Assembly (NCBI GenBank): GCA_034437455.1
Contig: DAOTUB010000042.1
Span: 15,201-79,200 of the forward strand
Length of the DNA: 64,000 bases
From: DAOTUB01 sp034437455
Lineage (GTDB): Bacteria > Chloroflexota > Anaerolineae > B4-G1
Reading direction: 5' to 3'
Numbering within the stretch: position 1 is the stretch's first letter; each line of letters starts with the position of its first letter. Below are positions 34,721-42,900 of this stretch, piece by piece. The translations under genes and the position numbers were made by a program. The notes under the pieces are model-generated. The model saw only the letters and a program-made list of their open reading frames with translations. It searched no databases and was not told the origin of the DNA.

Positions 34721-34749
34721 TTGACGGGTTGAGAATTTCCGATTATAAT
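34721..34749 (+). promoter_or_regulatory. tRNA-Val promoter
   Basis: TTGACG (34721-34726), a 17-base spacer and TATAAT (34744-34749). Transcription would start one or two bases before the tRNA at 34758. Confidence 0.8.
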
Positions 34750-34757
34750 TAGCCTGT

Positions 34758-34834
34758 GGGCGGTTAGCTCAGTTGGTCAGAGCGCCTGGTTTACACCCAG
34801 GAGGTCACAGGTTCGAGTCCTGTATCGCCCACCA
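34758..34834 (+). tRNA. tRNA-Val (anticodon UAC)
   Basis: Full cloverleaf: acceptor GGGCGGT/ATCGCCC, anticodon stem CCTGG/CCAGG with loop TTTACAC, T arm ACAGG-TTCGAGT-CCTGT, and an encoded ACCA end. The other two tRNAs of the window lack CCA. Confidence 0.97.
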
Positions 34835-34865
34835 TAATCAGCTAGCGAAGGAGATACCGGGTGCG

Positions 34866-35219
34866 ATGAACGTCCGTAGGTGGTTGGCGGAGCGGGCGGA
34901 GCGCCGCGCTTTTTTGATGGAGGAGGCGGAGCGTATCGCGGCTCAATTGCGGGAGCGAGGGGCGCTGAAAGTGATCTTGTTCGGCTCCACCGCCAGCGGA
35001 GAGGCGAATGTCCATAGCGACCTGGATTTCATCGTCGTGATGCCGGGTGAGCGGGGCTTTGCTTACTGGTCCCGCCGCCTGTACACTGAAATTGACCGGC
35101 GAATAGCGGTAGACTTTTTACCCTATAGTGAGCAAGAGTTCGCTGAGGTTCAGCAACATAGCCGTCTGGTGCAGCATGCCTTGCGTACGGGGAAGGTCCT
35201 CTATGAGAAGCCCGGCTGA
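34866..35219 (+). CDS. MNT-type nucleotidyltransferase
   Basis: 117 residues with the signature GSTASGEANVHSDLDFIVV (GSx10DxD) near residues 42-60. A minimal nucleotidyltransferase partner of the HEPN protein whose gene overlaps its end by 17 bases. This is a second such pair in the window, of a different subfamily from mntA/hepT at 21.3-21.9 kb. It lies directly downstream of tRNA-Val. Confidence 0.82.
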   Translation: MNVRRWLAERAERRAFLMEEAERIAAQLRERGALKVILFGSTASGEANVHSDLDFIVVMPGERGFAYWSRRLYTEIDRRIAVDFLPYSEQEFAEVQQHSRLVQHALRTGKVLYEKPG

Positions 35220-35613
35220 CGAAGCCACTCGTTGGTTGATTCACGCTCAGGATGAATACCAGGATGCTGAGGAGTTGAGAAAGCGGGAGCGATTCTACCT
35301 GGCTCTGTTTCACTTCCAGCAGGCGGCCGAGAAGGCGCTGAAAGCTTTCCTCTATGCTCATATCGACGACCGCCGGGTCTTTTTCACCCATTCTGTCCTG
35401 GAACTGATCCAGGCTGTTGTTGATCTTGATCCGGATTTGGCCGATCTGGAAAAAGCCGGCCGACTGGATCAGTACTACATCCCTACTCGTTATCCGAACG
35501 GCCTTCCTGGAGGAGTGCCGTCGCGTTTTTACAACGATCCCAAAGAGGCTGCCGAGGCATCGAGCTTGGCGCATCAGGTCTTGCAAGCTGTGGCTCGGCG
35601 ATTGGAAAAATAG
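35203..35613 (+). CDS. HEPN-domain protein
   Basis: 136 residues with the COG2250-type HEPN helix pair (RFYLALFHFQQAAEKALKAFLY) and a late YYIPTRYPNGL segment. It lacks the RX4HxY of HepT, so RNase activity is less certain; some members of this group only bind nucleotides. ATG 35203 lies inside the end of the nucleotidyltransferase gene. Confidence 0.8.
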   Translation: MRSPADEATRWLIHAQDEYQDAEELRKRERFYLALFHFQQAAEKALKAFLYAHIDDRRVFFTHSVLELIQAVVDLDPDLADLEKAGRLDQYYIPTRYPNGLPGGVPSRFYNDPKEAAEASSLAHQVLQAVARRLEK

Positions 35614-35647
35614 GCGTAATCTCAACTTACAAAAAGGAGTGATAGTG

Positions 35648-36037
35648 ATGAAACTAGATCCTGAAGCACGCTATGCTGAAAGCCACGAGTGGACGCGAAA
35701 AGACGGGGACGAATTCGTCTGCGGCATCACCGACCATGCCCAGGAATCCCTTTCTGATATTGTCTACGTCGAGTTGCCAGAGGTGGGCGATATCCTTGAG
35801 GCGGAAGAAGCCTTTGGCGTCGTCGAGTCGGTCAAGGCGGCCTCTGACCTGTACATGCCGATGGGGGGAGAGATCGTCGCCGTCAACGAGGACTTGGAAG
35901 ACGCGCCGGAAATGGTCAACCAGGATCCTTTTGGCGGCGGCTGGATGATCCGCTTCGAGCCGTCTGATCCCGACGAGTTCGACAGCTTGATGGACGCCGA
36001 CGAATACGAGGCTTTTGTGGCCGAGGAGGAGGCATAA
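35648..36037 (+). CDS. gcvH: Glycine cleavage system H protein
   Basis: 129 residues. The lipoyl carrier that shuttles the aminomethyl group between P, T and L proteins. The lipoylated lysine is in GVVESVKAAS (residue about 63), followed by the MPMGGEIVAVNE loop. AAGGAG is placed for ATG 35648. It precedes gcvPA and gcvPB; gcvT is not in the window. Confidence 0.95.
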   Translation: MKLDPEARYAESHEWTRKDGDEFVCGITDHAQESLSDIVYVELPEVGDILEAEEAFGVVESVKAASDLYMPMGGEIVAVNEDLEDAPEMVNQDPFGGGWMIRFEPSDPDEFDSLMDADEYEAFVAEEEA

Positions 36038-36075
36038 TTCGTGAAGCGTGAGCCGTAATTGTGCGTGGTTACGCC

Positions 36076-36105
36076 CGACCGCTGTGGTCGCGACCGCTGT
36101 GGTCG
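36076..36105. repeat. Two tandem 15-bp palindromes
   Basis: The unit CGACCGCTGTGGTCG occurs twice head to tail in the gap between gcvH and gcvPA. Each unit can fold alone or pair with the other. Function unknown; possibly an extragenic repeat remnant. Confidence 0.7.
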
Positions 36106-36128
36106 GCTTACGTTTTGCGAGGTGATCT

Positions 36129-37496
36129 ATGCCATATATTCCTCATAGCGACGCCGATCGCCAGGCGATGCTTGGCGCGGTCGGCGTTCCGTCCATCGAA
36201 GCATTGTTCGACGATGTGCCTTCGTCTGTACGCTTCCCTGAGCTGAACTTGCCCCCCGCTCTTTCAGAGATAGAGGCGCGCTGGGAGCTGGAATCGCTGG
36301 CGGGGGCCAACTTTACCGCCTCCGACGGGCCGTGCTTTCTGGGCGCGGGAGCCGGCTTCCACTTTGTCCCCGCTGTGGTGGACGCCGTGATCAGCCGGGG
36401 GGAGTTCTACTCCGCCTACACTCCCTACCAGCCAGAGATTAGCCAGGGGACGCTCCAGGCCATCTTTGAATACCAGACCATGATCTGCGCCCTCACCGGT
36501 ATGGAGGTGTCCAACGCCTCCCACTATGACGGCGCCACAGCCACGGCCGAGGCGGTCATCACGGCCATCAACGTCCATCGCCTGAAGCGACGCAAGGTGA
36601 TCCTCTCCCCCTTTGTCCATCCCGAGTACCGGGCGGTGGTGCGCACGTATACCCAGGGTATGGATCTGACTATCGTGGGCGACGAGGGCGATGGATCGGA
36701 ATTGACCGACCTGCTCGACAAAGACACGGCTTGTCTCATCGTCCAGTATCCCGATTTCTTGGGCCGGTTTGAGGATCTGAGCGATCTGGCCGAGGCCGTG
36801 CACGCCGTCGGGGCGCTGTTGATCGTCGCGGCTGACCCCATCGCGCTGGGGTTGCTCAAACCGCCGGGCGAGTTTGGGGCATCGTCCCGTAGGGGCCAAC
36901 GCTCCTATGGGGCGGACATCGTGGTGGGCGAGGGGCAGGGGATGGGCGCCGGGCTAAATTTCGGCGGGCCTTACCTGGGCTTTTTCGCCACGCGGAACAA
37001 GTATGTCCGCAAGATGGCAGGTCGGCTGGCGGGCCAGACGGTGGATGCAGAGGGGGAGCGGGGCTTTGTCCTCACCCTCTCCACCCGCGAGCAGCACATC
37101 CGCCGCGAAAAAGCCACCTCCAACATCTGCACCAATCAGGGGCTTGTGGTGCTGGCGGCGGCGGTCTATATGGCCGCGCTGGGCAAGTGCGGGATGCGTC
37201 AGGTGGCGGAGCTGTGCTACCATAAGGCGCACTACGCCGCTGACCAGATCGACGCGCTGGCGGGCTATACCGTCCTGCGGGACAAAGCCTTCTTCAAAGA
37301 GTTTGTGGTCCATTGTCCCCAACCGGTGGCCGAGATCAACGACATCTTGCTCAACGAGTGGGGCATCATCGGCGGCTACGACCTGGGGCGCGACTATCCT
37401 CATTTGAAAGACCACATGCTCCTGTGCGTGACGGAGATGAATCCGCGGGAGGAGATCGACATGTTTATCCAGGTGCTGGAGGAGGTGGTATCGTGA
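36129..37496 (+). CDS. gcvPA: Glycine dehydrogenase (decarboxylating) subunit 1
   Basis: 455 residues. With GcvPB it forms the PLP-dependent P protein that decarboxylates glycine onto H-protein lipoamide. Landmarks: FLGAGAGFHFVPAVV, YTPYQPEISQGTLQ, NASHYDGATATAEA and TSNICTNQGL. Residues 251-261 (ASSRRGQRSYG) are an extra segment between PPGEFG and ADIVVGEGQ, encoded by the same palindrome found in secA. Its TGA overlaps the gcvPB GTG by three bases. Confidence 0.95.
   Translation: MPYIPHSDADRQAMLGAVGVPSIEALFDDVPSSVRFPELNLPPALSEIEARWELESLAGANFTASDGPCFLGAGAGFHFVPAVVDAVISRGEFYSAYTPYQPEISQGTLQAIFEYQTMICALTGMEVSNASHYDGATATAEAVITAINVHRLKRRKVILSPFVHPEYRAVVRTYTQGMDLTIVGDEGDGSELTDLLDKDTACLIVQYPDFLGRFEDLSDLAEAVHAVGALLIVAADPIALGLLKPPGEFGASSRRGQRSYGADIVVGEGQGMGAGLNFGGPYLGFFATRNKYVRKMAGRLAGQTVDAEGERGFVLTLSTREQHIRREKATSNICTNQGLVVLAAAVYMAALGKCGMRQVAELCYHKAHYAADQIDALAGYTVLRDKAFFKEFVVHCPQPVAEINDILLNEWGIIGGYDLGRDYPHLKDHMLLCVTEMNPREEIDMFIQVLEEVVS
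36878..36913 (+). repeat. In-frame palindromic repeat inside gcvPA
   Basis: 36886-36911 folds as CCCGTAGGGGC against GCTCCTATGGG with a CAAC loop; the stem is complete if G·T pairs are allowed. Compared with the secA copy (25910-25935), the changed bases keep pairing. The reading frame is the same in both genes (A-S-S-R-x-G-Q-R-x-Y-G). Confidence 0.85.
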
Positions 37497-38968
37497 CCAG
37501 GTCATTGATCTTTGAAATCTCGAGTCCGGGTCGCTGTGCGGCCTCGCTGCCGGATCTGGATGTGCCGATTGCCGATCTCCCCGCTGGCATGGTGCGGGAC
37601 GATCTGCCGCTGCCCGAGGTGAGCGAGCCAGATCTGATCCGCCACTACACTCATCTTTCTCAATTGAACTATGGCGTGGACATTGGATTTTATCCGCTCG
37701 GCTCCTGTACGATGAAGTACAATCCCAAGATCAACGAGCAGGTGGCTCGACTGCCGGGCTTTGCCCATCTTCATCCTTACCAGGATGAGGCGACCGTGCA
37801 GGGGGCGCTCTTTTTGATGCACTCGTTGCAAGAGTTCCTCAAAGAGATCGGCGGGTTCGCTGGCGTCAGCCTGCAACCGGCGGCGGGAGCGCACGGCGAA
37901 CTGACCGGCGTGCTGATGATGCGCGCCTATCACCTGGATCGGGGCGACGTCGAGCGGAACGTGATCCTGGTTCCGGATTCGGCCCACGGCACCAACCCGG
38001 CCACTACCTCGATGAGCGGCCTGCGCGTGATCGAGGTTCCCTCGGACGAGCGGGGCAACGTGGATCTGGCGGCGCTCAAGGCGGCCTGCGAGGAGCACGG
38101 CGAGCGTCTCGTCGGCATGATGCTGACCAATCCCAACACGCTGGGGCTTTTTGAGGAGAACGTGGAAGAGATCTCCGCCCTGGTGCACGAGCACGGGGGA
38201 TTGATGTACGGCGACGGGGCGAATATGAACGCGCTGCTGGGCATCGTCCGTCCCGGCGACCTGGGCTTTGACGTGCTCCATTACAACCTGCACAAGACCT
38301 TTAGCACGCCTCACGGCGGCGGCGGCCCTGGCGCTGGCCCGGTCGGTGCAGCCCCTTCTCTGGTTGACTTTTTGCCTGGCCCGATCGTGACCGTGGATGC
38401 CGATCTGGCCGAGGCGGAACAGGACATCCCGTTTTTCACCCTGTGCGCTCCGCCCAAATCTATCGGTCGAGTGAAATCGTTTTACGGCCACTTTGGCGTG
38501 ATGGTCAAGGCCTACACCTACATCCGCATGCTGGGGCCTGATGGTCTGCGGAGGGTGGCAGAGTACGCAGTGCTCAACGCCAATTATCTGAAGGAGCGGC
38601 TCAAGGAGGCTTATCCACTGCCCTACGACCGCGTCTGTATGCACGAGTTTGTACTTGCCGGTCCGCCCAAAGATGTGCAGGAAGCCGGCGTGCACACGAT
38701 GGACGTAGCCAAGCGGCTGATCGATTTCGGCTTCCATCCGCCCACGGTCTATTTCCCCTTGATCGTCCCCGAGGCGCTGATGATCGAGCCGACAGAGACG
38801 GAGAACAAGGAGACGCTGAATGCATTCACGGAGGCGCTGTTGCGCATTCTCGAGGAGGCCCGCGCCGATCCGGATTTGCTCCACGACGCGCCTCACAACG
38901 CCCCGACGCGGCGATTGGACGAGGTGCTCGCGGCGCGGAACTTGATCCTGCGCTGGGAGCCGGAGTAA
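37493..38968 (+). CDS. gcvPB: Glycine dehydrogenase (decarboxylating) subunit 2
   Basis: 491 residues. The subunit carrying the PLP lysine (LHKTFSTPHGGGG, about residue 268). Other landmarks are GFYPLGSCTMKYNPK, QPAAGAHGELTG and SAHGTNPATT. It starts at GTG 37493, overlapping the gcvPA stop (GTGA), which marks coupled translation of the two halves. Confidence 0.96.
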   Translation: MTRSLIFEISSPGRCAASLPDLDVPIADLPAGMVRDDLPLPEVSEPDLIRHYTHLSQLNYGVDIGFYPLGSCTMKYNPKINEQVARLPGFAHLHPYQDEATVQGALFLMHSLQEFLKEIGGFAGVSLQPAAGAHGELTGVLMMRAYHLDRGDVERNVILVPDSAHGTNPATTSMSGLRVIEVPSDERGNVDLAALKAACEEHGERLVGMMLTNPNTLGLFEENVEEISALVHEHGGLMYGDGANMNALLGIVRPGDLGFDVLHYNLHKTFSTPHGGGGPGAGPVGAAPSLVDFLPGPIVTVDADLAEAEQDIPFFTLCAPPKSIGRVKSFYGHFGVMVKAYTYIRMLGPDGLRRVAEYAVLNANYLKERLKEAYPLPYDRVCMHEFVLAGPPKDVQEAGVHTMDVAKRLIDFGFHPPTVYFPLIVPEALMIEPTETENKETLNAFTEALLRILEEARADPDLLHDAPHNAPTRRLDEVLAARNLILRWEPE

Positions 38969-39003
38969 GTAAGCCGGTACGATCTCGTTGACGTAATAGC
39001 TCG

Positions 39004-39063
39004 AAAAGCCTGCCCCCCTTCATCCCCCCCAATGGGGGGGAAAAGAGGGGGGGACAGGCTTTT
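39004..39063. repeat. G/C-tract palindrome, possible gcvPB terminator
   Basis: Outer arms AAAAGCCTG and CAGGCTTTT enclose long C and G tracts around CCAATGG. The stem ends in TTTT, so it could terminate gcvPB transcription. Its centre (C tract, CCAATGGGGGG) resembles an in-frame segment of the cyclase gene at 41808-41838. Confidence 0.7.
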
Positions 39064-39087
39064 GCTTGAGCAAGAAGGGGAGCGGCT

Positions 39088-39903
39088 GTGAACTTATTGC
39101 AAGCTTTTTTTCTCGGTATCCTGCAGGGTGCGACCGAATTTCTACCCGTCAGTAGCTCCGGCCATTTGGTGCTCGTCCCCTGGCTTTTGGATTGGGAATC
39201 GCCTGGCCTGGCCTTTGACGTTGTCGTTCATTGGGGCACGGCGCTGGCTATCATCGTCTACTTTTGGCGTGATTGGCTTGCGCTGATTCAGGCAGCCGTC
39301 CGCTCCCTGTACCGGCGCTCGCTGGCCGATCCGGACGCCCGGTTGTTCTGGTTCCTGGTGCTGGGCACGATACCCGCCGTGCCGGTGGGCTGGAAGCTGG
39401 AGGATTTCTTCGAGATGCTTTTCGCCCGTCCCGTGGCGGCGGCCAGTTTCCTGCTGGTCACGGCGGCGTTCCTGGCCGCCAGCGAGCGGGTGGGGCGGCG
39501 CGTGCGCGAGCTGGACGAACTGACCTGGCTCGATGCGTTGATCGTGGGGCTGGCTCAGGCGCTGGCCATTTTTCCCGGCGTCTCTCGCTCTGGCGCGACC
39601 ATCGCTGCCGGGCTGGCGCGGGGATTGCGACGGGAATCCGCCGCCCGCTTCAGCTTTCTCCTTGCGACCCCCATCATCCTGGGCGCGGGATTGCTCGAGT
39701 TGCTCGATCTGGCGCAGGTGGGGGAGCTGACAGCACAAGCCCCGGCGCTCGCCGTCGGTTTTTTGTCGGCTGGCGTCGTCGGCTTTGGCTGCATCCACTT
39801 TTTGCTGCGTTATTTACAGCATCGCCGTCTCTATCCCTTTGCCGTTTACTGCGCGGTCGCGGGGGTTGCTTTTCTGCTCGTGGCGCTGGTGCGAGGTGCG
39901 TAG
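39088..39903 (+). CDS. uppP: Undecaprenyl-diphosphate phosphatase
   Basis: 271 residues, about eight membrane helices. Recycles the lipid carrier of peptidoglycan and polysaccharide synthesis by removing one phosphate. Both active-site motifs are present: EFLPVSSSGHLVL (residues about 17-29) and PGVSRSGATI (about 165-174). It starts with GTG after AAGGGGAG. Also known as BacA because extra copies give bacitracin resistance. Confidence 0.95.
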   Translation: MNLLQAFFLGILQGATEFLPVSSSGHLVLVPWLLDWESPGLAFDVVVHWGTALAIIVYFWRDWLALIQAAVRSLYRRSLADPDARLFWFLVLGTIPAVPVGWKLEDFFEMLFARPVAAASFLLVTAAFLAASERVGRRVRELDELTWLDALIVGLAQALAIFPGVSRSGATIAAGLARGLRRESAARFSFLLATPIILGAGLLELLDLAQVGELTAQAPALAVGFLSAGVVGFGCIHFLLRYLQHRRLYPFAVYCAVAGVAFLLVALVRGA

Positions 39904-39914
39904 ACGAGGGGTTG

Positions 39915-42900
39915 TCAAGGCGATGATTCTCGCGTTTCCCAGGCAGCCATAATCTCCCGATGGGCCTTGACGTTCTCCAGGAACTTGTGCCACAGATCCC
40001 TGTCGCTGATGTTGTTTGCCTGCTCCAGCAAGGCCGTGTGTGCCGTGGACAGGATGGCGCGGGCGCGCTTGGTATGCGCCGTCGCGCTCAGCACGTGATA
40101 GCAGGTCAGGTAAACCTGGAGCGGATACTCGATACCTTCTGTTCCATTCGCCTCGATCCAGGCCAGAATCTCTTCGACCTGCTCAAACGCCTGCTCCAAA
40201 TCGTTCTGAGCCAGACGTACACGAGCCAGGCCGGCCAGATCATCGATGGCCAGGCCGTGTTGACCTAACTCGCGGCGCCGGCGCATGGCCTCGTCGTAGG
40301 CTTTGGCGGCGGCCTCCAGTTTGCCCAGGCTCGCCAGCGCGTGTCCCAGGTAGGTCAGGCTGTAGCCCTGGCCGCGCTGGTCGCCGATCTCTCGCTGGAT
40401 GGCCAGGGCCTGCTCGCAGTGTTTTTTGGCGGCTTGATTGTCCTCCAGGCCATGGTAGACCAGGCCAAGATTTACTAGGCTGTTGGCTTCTCCCCAATGG
40501 TCGCTGATGGCGAGGCGGATGTCTAGTGCTTGCTGATGATAGTCTCGTGCTACTTCATAGTCACCCAGGTCACAGCTGACGATGCCGAGATTGTTTAGTA
40601 TCAGTGTTATCCCCCGCCGATCGCCGATAGTACGGTAGATGGTTAATGCTTGTTCGTAATATTCCCGTGCTATCAGGTGATCGCCCAGTTGATCATAGAG
40701 TACCCCTAGCATATTCAGGCTGTCAGCCTCTCCTTGGCGGTAACTCTCGGCACGGTAGATCTCGAGCGTCTGTTGGTAGTGTTCCTGTGCCGCCGGGTAG
40801 TCGCCTTGGTAGAGGTAGATATCAGCAAGGTTATCTAGGCTTTGTGCTTCACCGTGGCGATTGTGGGCGGACCGCGCCATGTTCAGGGCGTGCTCCAGTG
40901 GCGTGCGCGCTGCATCATATTGCCCTTGTCGCCAGAGAACCTTGCCCCAAGCAATGTAGCCTTCGGTCTCGCTCGTTGACTCTTGGGCTTGTGCTGCCTG
41001 CTCAATGCCTCTCTGAACAGCCGCCAGTGCCGCCGGATAATCGCTGATCACTTCGGCATAGTTGGCCTGTCGCAGGGCGACTTTTGCCTTTCGCCGATTG
41101 TCTTTTATTTCCTCGACCAGAGTAGCCAACATCGTCAAGTCCTGTGCCTGCGCTTCCCGCTCTCCCCGCAGATCGTTTACCGCCTCCCGTGCCAGCAGCA
41201 GGTCGTAGCGCGTTACCAAGTCGGTCTCCGGTGTGAGTTCCAGAGCGCGGTTGAAATAGCCCACTGCTTCCACGTTTGCATATTGCGCCGCTGCCCACTT
41301 ACCCGCCAGCCCGGCGTAATACCGCTCGCGTTCCTGATCTTTGGCTTGATGCCAGTGATAAACGAGCAGTGGATAATAGGGCGTTAACGGCGACTCGGCT
41401 TCTTCTTCGGCAAGTGAGCTATCGCCAAAGGTTCGCTCGTACCATTCGGCCACCGTGCGGTGTAGTTGTCGTCGTTGGGCAAAGAGCAACGTTTCGTAGG
41501 CCACTTCTCGGATGATGATGTGTTTGAAAATGTAGGTCAGCTCCGGCTCTGGGGCCTCCAGTGGCGTCAGTTCCAGCTCGATCAAATCGTCGAGGTGGCC
41601 TTTCAGCAAGCGGTGGCTGATCTCCATGTGCTCGCCCAGCGTATCGCGGAGAGGCGTGTAGGCAAAGGTGCGCCCGATGACGGCCGCGACTTTGAGTGTC
41701 AACTGTTCTTCTGGCGGCAGCCGATCAATGCGCGAGAGCACAATGCCCTGGATGGTGTCTGGCAATTTCTGGACAGCCTGGCCCAGATCGCCGCTGACGA
41801 TGCAGCGTCCCCCCCTTTCTTCCTCCCCAATGGGGGGTATAAGGGTGATGAGGTCGTTATCGCGCAGGGCGTACACCAACTCTTCGGCGAAGAAGGGGTT
41901 GCCCCCGGCTCGTGTTCGCACCAACTCGGCGATCTGTTCTGGCAATTCGTCGCTGGTCAGACCCAGCTTGGTTGCTGCCAGCATCAGCGTTTCCTCTGGC
42001 GACATGGAGTCGAGCAGCAATCGCTCGACCCTGTCCATACCGGCCAGCGTTTGCAGTTCGACGCGCGTGACCTCGCCCTCCAGAGGGCGCATGACGACGA
42101 CCAGCAGCAGCGGTGTGTGGGCGACGGTCAGCGCGCGCGCCGCTTGCAGCGTCAGATCCCACGACATCGTGTCGAGCCATTGGGCGTCTTCCAGAACGAG
42201 CACCAATGGCCGTTCGACCGCCCAGGCGCGCAGCAACTCCAGTAGCAGCGAGACCAGGCTTTCGTGCCGCAGTTGGGTGTCCAGCGAGGCGGTCAATTTG
42301 TTTTCAGGAAAACCCAGGTTCAACACGTCGTCCAAAAGGGGCAATCGCTCCGCCAGATCGGGGGCCACATCGTGGACGTGCGCCCGGACCCGGCGCCGTC
42401 GTTCCGCCGGGTCGTCGGTGTCGTCCAGATCGAAGTAGGAGTTAAAGATGTCTCGCCAGGCGCGGTAGGGCGTTTGCTGCTCGATGCTGCGCCCCGCGCC
42501 CAGCAGGCCCGCGATGCCGCGCTCGCGCATCTGTCGAACCAGCTCTTCCACCAGCCGGGACTTGCCGATGCCCGCTTCCCCTTCGACGAACAGGATGCGA
42601 TCCCGCCCGGTCTGTAGCTCATCCAGGCAAGCCGCGAACCGGGCTACCTCGGCCCGGCGTCCTACCAATGCGCCGCTGGCCTTCTCCTTGACTCTGCCGG
42701 CCTCGCCCGTGGGGCGGTAGAGACGAATGAGGCCCGCCTTGCCCTTGACGCGAATAGATGGCAGGAGGTCGAAGGCCAATCGGTGGCGTGTGAGCCGGTA
42801 GGTTTCATAGTCGCAGCGTATCTGGCCTGCCCCCGCCACGCCCATCAAACGGGCCGCAAGATTGACCATGTCGCCCATCACGGTGTATTCGCGGCGGGTC

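Noticed and set aside
36076..36105. Start of a CRISPR array
   Set aside because: Only two directly abutting 15-bp palindromes with no spacers; no cas genes in the window.
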